Source of the DNA: an uncultured Eubacteriales bacterium
Lineage (GTDB): Bacteria > Bacillota > Clostridia > Oscillospirales > CAG-272
DNA length: 64,000 nucleotides
Direction of reading: 5' to 3'
Assembly: GCA_900546695.1 (NCBI GenBank)
Contig: URDX01000005.1
Location: 58,752-122,751, forward strand
Shown here: positions 36,001 through 45,271 of the stretch, piece by piece
Layout of the letters: every line of letters starts with the position of its first letter
Numbering within the stretch: the first letter of the stretch is position 1
Notes under the pieces: model-generated
What the model was told of the DNA's origin: nothing
What the model saw: only the letters and a program-made list of their open reading frames with translations
Database searches by the model: none
Translations under genes and position numbers: made by a program

Positions 36001-37107
36001 ATGAGCGATCTCACCTATGCAAAAATCAATCTCGATAATCTCACAGAAAACTACGGCACTATAAAAAGAATGACAGGCGACTGTCGCGTTATCTGCGTCG
36101 TCAAGGCTGACGCTTACGGTCACGGGGTCATTCCCGTCGTCCGCCGTCTGCGTAATCTCGGCGCGTCATTCTTTGCCGTTGCGAATCTTTCCGAGGCTCT
36201 GCAGGTGCGCGCAGCGACCCGCCGCGCGGACATTCTCATCCTCGGCTATACAGACCCGAGATGCGCCGATATCCTCGTCGAAAACAATCTCACACAGGCG
36301 ATAATATCGAAATCCTACGCGACAAAGCTCGCTTCCGCCGCTATGTCGACCCGCGAGCAGAAGCCCGTTCTCGGTCACATCGCGCTCAACTGCGGTATGA
36401 ATCGCGTCGGCTTTGACTGCACCGACCGCGGAGTGAATGAGGCAGTCGCAGCCATGGCACTGCCCGGACTGAAGATAGGCGGTGTTTTCTCGCACCTCTC
36501 GTGCGCGGACGACCCGAGCAGCGAATATACCGACGGACAGGTCGAGTCGTATGAGCGCACGGTCGAGGCTATCGAGGCTAAATGCGGAAAGTTCGGCATA
36601 AATCACCTCTGCAACAGTGCGGCGCTGATGCGGCTGCATGGTCAGAATCACGACGCGGTCCGCGCGGGAATAATGCTCTACGGTCTGCAGCCGTCGCCCG
36701 ACATCCCATCACTCACAAAGCCCGTGATGGAGCTGTGGTCGAAGGTCACGCACATCGCGCATGTATGCAAGGGTCAGCCGATAAGCTACGGCGCATCGTT
36801 TGTAACCAATCGTCCCTCACGTATAGCTACGGTCGCAATCGGCTACGCAGACGGCTTCCGTCGCGCTTATGCAGGCGACGTTATCATACCGTCGGCGGGC
36901 AGTGCGAGAGCTCCAATCGTCGGACGGATATGCATGGATATGCTGATGATAGACGTTACCGATGTCCCGGGCGTTGCGGTCGGAACCGACATTATGCTCT
37001 TCGGCAGCAGCGGTATCACCGCAGACGATGTTGCCGCACGCGCCGACACCATCGGCTATGAGGTCGTGACGGGTATAAGCAAGCGCGTTCCGCGCGTTTA
37101 CAGCTGA
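36001..37107 (+). CDS. alr: Alanine racemase
   Basis: A 368-residue PLP enzyme making D-alanine for peptidoglycan. An N-terminal barrel carries the PLP Lys35 in VVKADAYGHG. The second catalytic residue, Tyr, is in PISYGASFVT (about 262), and the C-terminal beta domain has GRICMDMLMIDVT. Length is normal. Upstream, the 5' region has a CATCCGC/GCGGATG hairpin just before a GGAGG site. mtnA follows after 13 bases. Confidence 0.96.
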   Translation: MSDLTYAKINLDNLTENYGTIKRMTGDCRVICVVKADAYGHGVIPVVRRLRNLGASFFAVANLSEALQVRAATRRADILILGYTDPRCADILVENNLTQAIISKSYATKLASAAMSTREQKPVLGHIALNCGMNRVGFDCTDRGVNEAVAAMALPGLKIGGVFSHLSCADDPSSEYTDGQVESYERTVEAIEAKCGKFGINHLCNSAALMRLHGQNHDAVRAGIMLYGLQPSPDIPSLTKPVMELWSKVTHIAHVCKGQPISYGASFVTNRPSRIATVAIGYADGFRRAYAGDVIIPSAGSARAPIVGRICMDMLMIDVTDVPGVAVGTDIMLFGSSGITADDVAARADTIGYEVVTGISKRVPRVYS

Positions 37108-37120
37108 GGCGGCAGGCAAC

Positions 37121-38185
37121 ATGAGCGATATCATCCGACCCGGCAGCGGCAACGAGCGCCGCTTTGCCCTGCCCGACACCGTTGCACTTGAAGGCGACAA
37201 GCTTGTCATAATCGACCAGACCGAGCTACCGCGCAGACTTAAGCTGCTGCGGCTGAGCGAGAGCGCAGAGATATTCGAGGCTATCAAGAGTCTGAGGGTA
37301 CGCGGCGCGCCCGCGATAGGCGTTGCTGCGGCAATCGGACTGTATCTCGCGGCGCACGGATGGCTCACACGTGAGCCCGACATGACCGCGCAGACACTGC
37401 TGGGACATATCTCGGAGGAGAAGAAATATCTTGCATCCTCCCGACCGACGGCAGTCAATCTGTTCTGGGCGCTCGACCGCATGTGTGCACGTGCACAGTC
37501 GCTCTCGCATGAGTCGCCGCGCGACATCGTATGCGGTATGAGAGCGGAGGCTGAGCTTATACGCGATGAGGACATTGCTTCATGCCGCAGGATAGCCGAA
37601 AACGGGCTCGCGCTGCTGCGCCCGCACAGCGGTATTCTTACACACTGCAATGCAGGTCAGCTTGCAGCCGTTCGATACGGCACGGCACTTGCTCCGATAC
37701 ATCTCGGAGCGGAGCGCGGCTATGATTTTCACGTTTATACCGACGAGACACGCCCGCTGCTGCAGGGTATGCGGCTGTCGGCGTTCGAGCTGAGCGAGGC
37801 CGGAGTACGCACGACCGTTATCTGCGACAATATGGTCAGCTCGGTAATGAGTCAGGGGCTTATCGACGCGGTAATCGTCGGTGCCGACCGCATTGCCGCC
37901 AACGGCGATACGGCTAACAAGATAGGTACAAGCGGCGTTGCCGTGCTCGCAAAATACTACGGCATCCCGTTCTATGTGGCGGCACCGCGCTCGACCTTTG
38001 ACCCCGCAGCGGCTACGGGTGCAGATATTCCCGTCGAGCTGCGCGACGCTGACGAGATAGGCGGGCTGTATTTCCGCGAGGAGCTGATGCCCGTGCACGC
38101 CGATGCGTATAATCCCGCATTTGATATAACCGACCGCTCGCTGATAACCGCATTTATCACCGATGAGGGCGTAGAACGCAGATAA
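37121..38185 (+). CDS. mtnA: S-methyl-5-thioribose-1-phosphate isomerase
   Basis: A 354-residue isomerase converting methylthioribose-1-phosphate to methylthioribulose-1-phosphate in methionine salvage. It shows VRGAPAIGVAAAIGL, the catalytic Cys of LTHCNAG and the catalytic Asp of GADRIAANGDTANKIGT, then PRSTFD. The family also includes eIF2B-like aldose-phosphate isomerases acting on ribose-1,5-bisphosphate. No other methionine-salvage genes are in view, so such an alternative role is possible. Probably cotranscribed with alr. Confidence 0.9.
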   Translation: MSDIIRPGSGNERRFALPDTVALEGDKLVIIDQTELPRRLKLLRLSESAEIFEAIKSLRVRGAPAIGVAAAIGLYLAAHGWLTREPDMTAQTLLGHISEEKKYLASSRPTAVNLFWALDRMCARAQSLSHESPRDIVCGMRAEAELIRDEDIASCRRIAENGLALLRPHSGILTHCNAGQLAAVRYGTALAPIHLGAERGYDFHVYTDETRPLLQGMRLSAFELSEAGVRTTVICDNMVSSVMSQGLIDAVIVGADRIAANGDTANKIGTSGVAVLAKYYGIPFYVAAPRSTFDPAAATGADIPVELRDADEIGGLYFREELMPVHADAYNPAFDITDRSLITAFITDEGVERR

Positions 38186-38199
38186 AACATGTTAATCGG

Positions 38200-38295
38200 C
38201 GGCAGGTTGTGGGGTTTATCGACGGCAGGTTGTTGGGTTTTATCGTCGGCAGGTTGTTGGGTTTTATCGACGGCAGGTAGTTAAGTATTTATCGA
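38200..38295. repeat. Four tandem copies of a 23-25 base unit after mtnA
   Basis: Units begin CGGCAGGTTGTTGGGTTTTA and end ATCGA or ATCGT: 38200-38222, 38223-38246, 38247-38270, 38271-38295. The two middle copies differ only at the last base; the outer copies are diverged. Confidence 0.85.
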
Positions 38296-38453
38296 CGCAG
38301 CGATAATCACATACAAAACGTTTTTTCTGCGGAGCGAGCGCCAAACGCTTAAAGCCGCAATTATCGGCGGCAGGCATTGCCGGCGGAATTGCTTTCCCGA
38401 CAACGTTAAGGGCGCGCGATTGTTGTCCCGACGGCAATCCGACATAAAAAATA

Positions 38454-38512
38454 CAGGCAGTCACGATGCACACCCGAAAAGGTGCTTCGCAGACTGCCTG
38501 CTTTATTTTTGT
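38454..38512. terminator. Bidirectional terminator between mtnA and the mgsA-like gene
   Basis: CAGGCAGTC (38454-38462) pairs with GACTGCCTG (38492-38500), with an inner GCAC/GGTGC stem. T-rich flanks lie on both sides. Confidence 0.82.
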
Positions 38513-38645
38513 CATGATCTATGCGCAGTGTCACGATATATGCGATATGCGCAGCGTTGTTATACATAGGCGCAGCACCGCAAAATACGGGCGCAACAGC
38601 CTCTGTATCGCAGAAAGGCGGGAAAGACAGGGCGGCAAGCGCCTA

Positions 38646-39152
38646 TCACATCTTCTTTCCGCGCTTAGAGTCGCGGCGGCGCTTATCAGCCTCTCTTGCG
38701 GCTCTTGCCTCCTCCATCTCGCGGATGGCGCGACGGCGGAGATTGAAATCGCTCTTGGGGTTAACGAGCTCGCGCCAGTCAATATCTCCGCGCTCAAGTC
38801 CGCGGATAATCACCTCGGCGGATGCGATATTCGTAGCTACGGGAACGTTGTGGATATCACAGAGGCGCAGAAGGTCAAGCGCTATTTCGTTCGTCGAAGA
38901 CTCGATAGAGGAGTCGCGGAAAAAGATAACAACATCTACCTCGTCATATGAGACGCGCGATGATATCTGCTGAACACCGCCGTGCGATGCGGGCAGAAGG
39001 CACTCTACCTCAAGACCCGTAGCCTCAGCTACGCTTTTGCCGGTACGGCTCGTCGCACAGATCCTCTGCTTTGACAGAATTCCGCAGTACGCAATGCAGA
39101 ATTGATTGAGAAGTTCCTTTTTCTGGTCGTCAGCTATGAGAGCGATTTGCAT
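38646..39152 (-). CDS. Methylglyoxal synthase-like protein lacking catalytic residues
   Basis: A 168-residue protein that aligns end to end with clostridial methylglyoxal synthase (FCIAYCGILSK, FFRD, LLRLCDIHNVPVATNIASAEVIIRGLERGDIDWRELVNP). Active enzymes turn dihydroxyacetone phosphate into methylglyoxal. Here the catalytic Asp of the GGDQQ motif is Val60 (HGGVQQ). The phosphate-binding GTTG is SRTG at 35-38, the N-terminal His-Asp is Asp8-Asp9, and the PHE/PHD His is missing (ESSTNE). A charged tail (READKRRRDSKRGKKM) is added. It is probably non-catalytic, a regulator or binding protein. The SD AAAGG fits the start. Confidence 0.8.
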   Translation of the reverse strand: MQIALIADDQKKELLNQFCIAYCGILSKQRICATSRTGKSVAEATGLEVECLLPASHGGVQQISSRVSYDEVDVVIFFRDSSIESSTNEIALDLLRLCDIHNVPVATNIASAEVIIRGLERGDIDWRELVNPKSDFNLRRRAIREMEEARAAREADKRRRDSKRGKKM

Positions 39153-39268
39153 GATTTATACCTTTATCCTTTCGGTTATGATTCAAATTAAACTGTAAAT
39201 TACAGTGTGAGCACGACAAACAGCCGTATGGGTGCATGTCAGCACCGCAGTCGGTACGCTATGCGGCA

Positions 39269-40075
39269 TCAAAGCGCCGCAAGATACTTTCGCGCTGCTT
39301 TTTTCGGGAAACCCGCAAAGAGCGGAACATCCTCCCCGCATATGCGGGCGGCAATGTTAGTGAATGCAGCCTTGCATTCCACAAGCCCCGTCTGAGCAAC
39401 GAGAATTCCGTCCTCCTGATAGCGCTGAATAGCTTCATCATCGGGAATTACACCGAGAAGTCCGACCCCCGCCCTGTCAATGACCGACAGGATGCCCGGG
39501 AAATAGCCGAGCTTTGTCTCGCTGTACGAAAAATTATTTATCACAAGAAAGCTCTCCCGCGCGCCGAAGCCCTGTACGAGCGCCCCGGTGCGTTCCGCCG
39601 CACGAAGCGACGCGGGGTTATGCGTTGTGACGATAACGGCGATATCCGAGCAGCCGACGGCAAGCTTCATCACCGTGCCCGAATCACCCGGGGTATCAAT
39701 GACGATATAATCGTACCGCCCCGACGACGCGAACTCGTCTATTACCGAACTGAACGCCTGCTCCGACGGAATCTGAAAATCGGTATACGGCGCGGCGCAC
39801 ATCGAGAGATATTCGCTGCGCGGGTCGCGTATTACCGCGCGCTCCGCCTTAACGCTGCCCTTGACGGCATCTCCGAAGTCGTAGACCACCCTATCCTCAA
39901 GTCCCATTATCAGGTCAAGATTACGGATATTGAAATCACAGTCGATAACGAGTGTCTGCTTTCCGCGCAGCGCAAGCGAATATCCGAGGTTTGCCGTAAC
40001 GGTGGATTTTCCCACCCCGCCCTTCAGGCTCGTCACAGTAATTATTTTCGTTTTTTTGCTCCCGCTGTCCTGCAT
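39269..40075 (-). CDS. minD: MinD/ParA-type ATPase, likely MinD
   Basis: A 268-residue P-loop ATPase that with MinC positions the division site. It has the deviant Walker A SLKGGVGKST, the Asp-rich LVIDCDFNIRNLDLIMGLEDRVVYDFGD (typical of MinD), Walker B YDYIVIDTPGD and the INNFSYSE segment. The end KKAARKYLAAL may be the amphipathic membrane helix. ATG 40075 with GGAAGAAG upstream is chosen; an in-frame GTG at 40183 would add 36 polar residues and is also near the promoter. No minC or minE is adjacent, so it could be a different MinD-like positioning ATPase. Confidence 0.78.
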   Translation of the reverse strand: MQDSGSKKTKIITVTSLKGGVGKSTVTANLGYSLALRGKQTLVIDCDFNIRNLDLIMGLEDRVVYDFGDAVKGSVKAERAVIRDPRSEYLSMCAAPYTDFQIPSEQAFSSVIDEFASSGRYDYIVIDTPGDSGTVMKLAVGCSDIAVIVTTHNPASLRAAERTGALVQGFGARESFLVINNFSYSETKLGYFPGILSVIDRAGVGLLGVIPDDEAIQRYQEDGILVAQTGLVECKAAFTNIAARICGEDVPLFAGFPKKAARKYLAAL

Positions 40076-40206
40076 ACTCTTCTTCCGTCTCGCTAACCGT
40101 CGGTGCCTTGAACCGAGGTCTGCCGTCCGTTCTTCAATATCATTCAGGCTGCCGTTTGCAGCCTCTTCTGCGCGTCTTTTCACCGCTCGGCATAATCTTT
40201 CGCTCT

Positions 40207-40236
40207 ATTTTATCATATTTACATACAATTTGTCAA
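40207..40236 (-). promoter_or_regulatory. Promoter of the MinD-like gene
   Basis: On the minus strand TTGACA (40236-40231), 18-bp spacer, TAAAAT (40212-40207). Confidence 0.7.
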
Positions 40237-40357
40237 GCCGTGCGGAAGATATATTGTTATAAATAACAGAAAATTCATAATTATTTTCTTCCTGAGCTGC
40301 CTCTTTTTACGTCGGCGGTGTCCGCATGCAAATAATTCGCACTTCGACAAATTATTC

Positions 40358-40386
40358 TTGCATCGCGGAGAAAAATAGAGTATAAT
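40358..40386 (+). promoter_or_regulatory. Promoter of the TPM-domain gene
   Basis: TTGCAT (40358-40363), 17-bp spacer, TATAAT (40381-40386). The start point would be about 40393, which rules out the in-frame GTG at 40392 as the initiation codon. Confidence 0.75.
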
Positions 40387-40460
40387 ATTCCGTGCAATAT
40401 CGCATACATAATGCGACAAGAAGAAATACGGTAAACACGGGAATTACAGAGGAAAAGCAA

Positions 40461-42011
40461 TTGAAATTCTGTCATACAGGACTTAAAAACCGCCGACCGT
40501 CGGCGGCAATATACACCGCCGCATGCACGCACGCCGAGGCAGGATATACAGAGAAATGCCAGGCGGGCTGTGACACCGAGGAATACGCATCGGGATATAC
40601 GGCGCACGGGGCAAGGCGCGACGCAGTGCACACGCGGTCGGGTGTGCTTATAAGACTGATACAACTGCTGCTCGCTCTGCTTCTACTCTGCCCCGCCGTT
40701 TTTTCGACAGGTGCGATTTCGGTAGGTGCGATTTCCGTAGGCGCGGTAGCCGCAGCGAGCGGATTTGTCGACGACCGCGCGCAGGTCATAAGCGACGAAA
40801 CAGAGGAATACATACGTGCGCGAGCCGACGCGCTGAGCAGACTGACGGGTGCACAGATCGTGATAGCAACGGTCCGCAGCACCGAGGGCGAGGCTATCGA
40901 CCGCTTTGCGGAGCGCTATTTCACGAACAACGAAATAGGCGACGCGAACAAGGATAACGGCGTTCTGCTGCTTATGGCAACAGACGACGGCGACTATTGG
41001 CTGACAAAGGGAGGCGGGCTCGAGGGCGGCCTGCCTGCTTCGGCGCTGAGAACGATGCTCGACAGCATTCTCGAGCCGAGCTTTGCCGTCGGTGAATACG
41101 ACATCGGCGCAAATGCGATGTTTGACGCGCTGTACGGAAAGCTCTGCGCACTGTACGACGTGAATCCCTCTCCGACATCGGGCTCGGATACGTCAATATC
41201 GGGAACGACCGACACGACGATCACGGAAAAGAAAAGCAGAGGAGTTCTGCCCTATCTGCTGCTTGCGGCGATAGCTGCGGCTATCATCGCAGTTGCGGTG
41301 CTGCTCATACGTGCGGTACGCTCTCCCGCAGATGCGGACGACGAGTCCGATACCGACAACAGCGACGACACATACGCTACCCGCGCCGTAGGAGGCTCTG
41401 CAAGAGGCTCGGCGGCGGGCAGGGGCACGGCGACCGCAAGTGCAGGAACAACAAGGAACGCGACAGCGACTGGAGCAAATGCAGGAGCCGCAAGAAATAA
41501 CGCAGCAGCAAGCACGGGAGCAGTCGGAAGCCGCACCGCTGCGGGTACAACAGGCACAGTCGGCGTTCGCGCGAGAGCACAAAACAACGCAGGCACAGTA
41601 GGCAACCGCCCGACCGCTCAAACCACCGCAGACACTGCCGCACAGAGCGCGGTACAGACACCCGATGAGGTACAGCGCATACTGCTCGCGCGCAGAAGAT
41701 CTGCGGCTGCGGGCACATCAAACAACACACAAGGTTCTGCCGCGGCACAGAGCGCACGCGCGGCATCGGGAAGAACAGCTTCCGCAGCGACGGCACAGGG
41801 CGCTCCCGCAGCTCAGAGCCGCAAAGTGCAGTCACAATCACAGCCGCAGTCACGTTCGCAGCAGTATCCACAGCCGCAGAGAACGCAAAGCAATATACGG
41901 CGGGGCGAGCAGCCGCGTAATACCGCAGCACCGCGCACCGCGCGTGACGACGGTCCGTTCTGCTATCACAGTGACCGCTCATCCGAACCGAGAACATCCC
42001 GCAGGGGCTGA
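40461..42011 (+). CDS. TPM-domain membrane protein with long low-complexity tail
   Basis: A 516-residue protein. TTG 40461 with GAGGAAAA eight bases before it is preferred, since the promoter start lies at the upstream GTG. A basic N-terminal segment is followed by a hydrophobic signal/anchor (about 65-90) and a TPM fold at about 98-205 (GFVDDRAQVISDETEEYIRARADALSRLTGAQIVIATV in the family pattern; NKDNGVLLLMATDDGDYWLTKGGGLEG). A second TM is at about 265-285. About 230 residues rich in Ala, Thr, Gly, Ser, Gln and Arg form the tail, which ends in a basic RTSRRG. TPM proteins are implicated in envelope or photosystem repair; function here is unknown. Confidence 0.75.
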   Translation: MKFCHTGLKNRRPSAAIYTAACTHAEAGYTEKCQAGCDTEEYASGYTAHGARRDAVHTRSGVLIRLIQLLLALLLLCPAVFSTGAISVGAISVGAVAAASGFVDDRAQVISDETEEYIRARADALSRLTGAQIVIATVRSTEGEAIDRFAERYFTNNEIGDANKDNGVLLLMATDDGDYWLTKGGGLEGGLPASALRTMLDSILEPSFAVGEYDIGANAMFDALYGKLCALYDVNPSPTSGSDTSISGTTDTTITEKKSRGVLPYLLLAAIAAAIIAVAVLLIRAVRSPADADDESDTDNSDDTYATRAVGGSARGSAAGRGTATASAGTTRNATATGANAGAARNNAAASTGAVGSRTAAGTTGTVGVRARAQNNAGTVGNRPTAQTTADTAAQSAVQTPDEVQRILLARRRSAAAGTSNNTQGSAAAQSARAASGRTASAATAQGAPAAQSRKVQSQSQPQSRSQQYPQPQRTQSNIRRGEQPRNTAAPRTARDDGPFCYHSDRSSEPRTSRRG

Positions 42012-42090
42012 GCACGGCGCAAAAACATACCGCAGCGATACACAAAAGCGCCCCAATATACTAAAATCTAATATTACAAACGACGTAGTT

Positions 42091-42130
42091 AAACGGCACC
42101 GTGCACGAAAAATGCACGGTGCCGTTTTTT
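42091..42130. terminator. Bidirectional terminator between the TPM gene and the GH2 gene
   Basis: A perfect 15-bp stem AAACGGCACCGTGCA (42091-42105) pairs with 42113-42127 and has a T tract. Confidence 0.92.
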
Positions 42131-42157
42131 ACGTCAAAATCATCCGAGAGCGGCAGA

Positions 42158-45004
42158 TTACCTTATGAGCGCTGCTTTGAGCCGCTCTGCAATCGGGTTT
42201 TCAAGGCGCAGATCGACATTGCAGACGACATAGCGCATGCCGTCGCGAACGAGCTCGCCCGCTATCATAACCTTATGCCAGTTTCCGTCCGCATCGGTAT
42301 TGCCGCCGACAAGAATGGGAGTAAAGGCATCGCACTCAAAGGTATGCGTAACGATAGGCGTTATCATATCCTCGGCGCTGTCATAGAAATAACGGATATC
42401 CTCGGGCTCGAACTCGACAACGGCGGGATGTCCCGTCTTTCTCGATGCGAAGTGTACGGGGCTCATTCCGCACGCCTTTACGCGGACCGTCTCACCCGCG
42501 ATAACGGTATCCTCGGTAAGCATGGTGATAAGGCGCGTATTTTCCGACGGAACGATCTCTACATGGCGGAACACCTCGAGAGGGAGTTCGTTCCATGCAA
42601 GCACCTTACCGTCGGCATCGATGAGAATGCCGCGGAGAGTGTACTTATCGCGGTCGGCGGTAGAGGGAGCGGTCAGAGACGCGCTTGACGCATAGCCTGC
42701 GCAGTTTGCCGCCATATATGCGTCGCGCTCGCCCGAATAAACGAGCTCGCCCGCACGGTAAAGCTCGAATCTTACGCAGCAATCGCCGGAGAGCTGAGTA
42801 TCGTTACAGATATGCGCCTCGACCGACATCTCCTCACCCTCATAATAGGTAAAACGGTCGGTGCGGAGCGAGAGCATAATCGGCGCAAGCGCATCGCGGT
42901 ATGCGAAGAATGCCTTTTTGGGGTGGCGCTCGCAGTCCATTATGGTCTTCATCCATCCGCTCGGGAAAGCGTCTATGAACAGGTGCAGCGCACCGCTGAT
43001 CATGCGGTTATCACGGCGGAACGACTCGGTCATAGAGCGAACACCGAGCGCCTGGAAGCGCTGACTTGCCTCAATCCAATCGCCTATGCTGTCCTGATCG
43101 TCATAGAAAAAATAATGGAACGGTGCGGTCTGTGCGCCGACGATGTGTGCCGGGTCGAACGGCTCGGTAAGCCACTCGGCAGGATAGTACTTGCGCATGA
43201 CGCTCTCCTGCTCAAGTCCCTCAGTACCGAACTCGCCGCAGCCGTAGTACCAGCCGGGCTTGGTAGGCAGCCAGTAGCCGCGCCAGAGCTGACCGATATC
43301 TATGCCGTGACCGTTATACCACATGCAGTAGCAGTGGTTATCGGGCAGCGACGCGCAGGGCGGATCGTAATCGCCGTCGACATACTTGATAACACAGTCG
43401 GGGTGGCAGAGCTTAAGCGCAAGGTCGCATGCGGAGAAAAAATCCTCCATCTCCGTGCGCGTAAGGTGGCGGTGAGGCTTTCCGCCCGCACCGGGAGTCG
43501 GCTCGTTCATATAGGAAACAACAACGTTGCAGGCATGTCCGCGTATCATACAGGCAAGCTCCTGCGCCTGTCGAACACCCTCCGCGAACTTAAAGCGGCG
43601 CATCTTTGCAAACAGCGGCAGGTCGGTCTGAGTCATGAGACCGAGGCGGTCGCACCACTTATATACCTCATCCTGAACGGGGCGCTGAGTAAGACGGAGA
43701 AAGTTCATGTTGCAGAGCTTTGCAAGCAGAATATCGTCGCGCAGCTGATCTATATCGCCGCGCATTACGTCCTGCTGCTCGAAGCCCATCGTATTTGCAC
43801 CGCGGAGGCGGATGGGTCTGCCGTTGAGCTTAAACATGCCGCGCAGCCCCGACTCGTCGGGCTCGGTATCCTCGGTAAAGCTGCGCATACCAAACTGTGT
43901 GCTCGCGCGGTCGACGACGCTGCCGTCACGGACAAGCGCGACCTGCGCCTGATAGAGATACGGCATCTCGGGCTCCCAGAGCAGGAATTCACCCATGGGG
44001 ATGCGAACCTTATAGAGGTTCTTTCCGTGCTCGGCGGGAATGGGAGTTCCCTGCCCGAAGCTGTCGGGTCCGAGCGCAGCGGTAAACGTATCACCCAGTC
44101 CGCACATGCGTACCGCCGTCGGCTGATAGCGCATACCCTCGACTACGGTCGCGCCGTGATTCTGTCCGTATACCGAGATATCGAGCTCTACGGGGAATTC
44201 GCCGTACTCCGAGCTCTGCACCTCGACCCACAGCTCCGCTTCGGCGCGGTCGATATCCGGGCGCACCCACAGATCGGAGATATGCAGCTGCTCGCGCACC
44301 TCGATGCGGACATCCGAGTAGATACCCATTCCGGGCTGACAGTGATGCCAGCCGACGGCGGGATCATCCCAGCCGGGACCGGTTGCGGCGTACATCTTCT
44401 CGCCCTCGTAGGAAATGCCGTCCTGACCCTTGCTGCCCATGAATACATGGTCGTTTTTAAGCTGAATGCGGAGCTCGTTTAGTCCCGCGTTTACATAATC
44501 AGTTATCTCGAACTCAAAGGGCGAGAAAAAGCCCTCGTGTACTCCGACGCATACCCCATTGACATAAACGGAAGCAAGATAGTCGGCACCGCCGATGCAG
44601 ATGTATATCGCCTTTCCCTCCGTCTGCTCGGGACGCAGGGCAAAGCGGGTGTCATAAAGTTGCTCGTGCCGTCCGACCGGCGCACCGTAGTACGGCAGGG
44701 TTATCTGACGTGGCTCGGAGTCCTCATCGTACAGTGTAAACTCGCTCAGCGGGATTATCTCCTTGCTCGATACGCACTCGGGTGCGAGGTCACGCGCAAA
44801 GGGCGCGTAGCGCTCTCTCATCTCGGCAAGTGCGGCGCGAAGCTGCTCCTCGGTGTGCATCTTTTCAGGCACACCGTACGCTTCTCCGCCCTCGGTGAGA
44901 GCTGCCTTTTTCGGCTCAAAGGGTACGGGCTCGGGGCGCGAAAGCAGCTCCTGCCTTCCGCCGATTCCCGCAGCGGCGATGTTTGCGAAAATGTCGTTCT
45001 TCAT
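42158..45004 (-). CDS. Glycoside hydrolase family 2 enzyme
   Basis: A 948-residue protein without a signal peptide, so probably cytosolic. It has an N-terminal sugar-binding sandwich (about 90-250: LYDTRFALRP, YLASVYVNGVCVGVHEGFFSPFEFEITDYV), an immunoglobulin-like domain (about 260-400), and a TIM barrel (about 405-700) with NMNFLRLTQRP. The acid/base Glu is in VSYMNEPTPG and the likely nucleophile Glu in YYGCGEFGTEGLE. C-terminal beta domains follow. GH2 covers beta-galactosidases, beta-glucuronidases and beta-mannosidases, and specificity cannot be fixed here. GGAGG lies ten bases before the ATG. It stands alone beside the phage-like module. Confidence 0.88.
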   Translation of the reverse strand: MKNDIFANIAAAGIGGRQELLSRPEPVPFEPKKAALTEGGEAYGVPEKMHTEEQLRAALAEMRERYAPFARDLAPECVSSKEIIPLSEFTLYDEDSEPRQITLPYYGAPVGRHEQLYDTRFALRPEQTEGKAIYICIGGADYLASVYVNGVCVGVHEGFFSPFEFEITDYVNAGLNELRIQLKNDHVFMGSKGQDGISYEGEKMYAATGPGWDDPAVGWHHCQPGMGIYSDVRIEVREQLHISDLWVRPDIDRAEAELWVEVQSSEYGEFPVELDISVYGQNHGATVVEGMRYQPTAVRMCGLGDTFTAALGPDSFGQGTPIPAEHGKNLYKVRIPMGEFLLWEPEMPYLYQAQVALVRDGSVVDRASTQFGMRSFTEDTEPDESGLRGMFKLNGRPIRLRGANTMGFEQQDVMRGDIDQLRDDILLAKLCNMNFLRLTQRPVQDEVYKWCDRLGLMTQTDLPLFAKMRRFKFAEGVRQAQELACMIRGHACNVVVSYMNEPTPGAGGKPHRHLTRTEMEDFFSACDLALKLCHPDCVIKYVDGDYDPPCASLPDNHCYCMWYNGHGIDIGQLWRGYWLPTKPGWYYGCGEFGTEGLEQESVMRKYYPAEWLTEPFDPAHIVGAQTAPFHYFFYDDQDSIGDWIEASQRFQALGVRSMTESFRRDNRMISGALHLFIDAFPSGWMKTIMDCERHPKKAFFAYRDALAPIMLSLRTDRFTYYEGEEMSVEAHICNDTQLSGDCCVRFELYRAGELVYSGERDAYMAANCAGYASSASLTAPSTADRDKYTLRGILIDADGKVLAWNELPLEVFRHVEIVPSENTRLITMLTEDTVIAGETVRVKACGMSPVHFASRKTGHPAVVEFEPEDIRYFYDSAEDMITPIVTHTFECDAFTPILVGGNTDADGNWHKVMIAGELVRDGMRYVVCNVDLRLENPIAERLKAALIR

Positions 45005-45127
45005 TTTTGGTTCTTCCTCCGTAGTAGGGTAAAGGGTATGATCGGACAGACGCGGAAAAAAGCCGTGCCCGTAGGATATCAGGTTCGGGCGCGCAGGGGC
45101 GCGAAATATTAGGCATACCCGCGCGCA

Positions 45128-45219
45128 GCAATTCGGGGCGTTTGCAGCGCAAAGCGCGCGGTATGCTCACTGTCGCGGCAATTCGGGGCATTCACGGCGC
45201 AAAGCGCGCGGTATACTCA
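45128..45219. repeat. 50-base tandem duplication upstream of the GH2 gene
   Basis: GCAATTCGGGGC followed by GCGCAAAGCGCGCGGTAT occurs at 45128 and again at 45178, an exact 50-base period. The copies differ at only a few bases in the first 42. Confidence 0.85.
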
Positions 45220-45271
45220 GACGCGCAAAATCGGTAGCATGCCCGCAGGTGCCGAAATCGACAGGCGAAAA

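Noticed and set aside
38200..38295. CRISPR-like array
   Set aside because: Repeats are contiguous with no spacers and no cas genes are present.
38646..39152. Active methylglyoxal synthase
   Set aside because: The catalytic Asp, the GTTG phosphate site and both key His are replaced.
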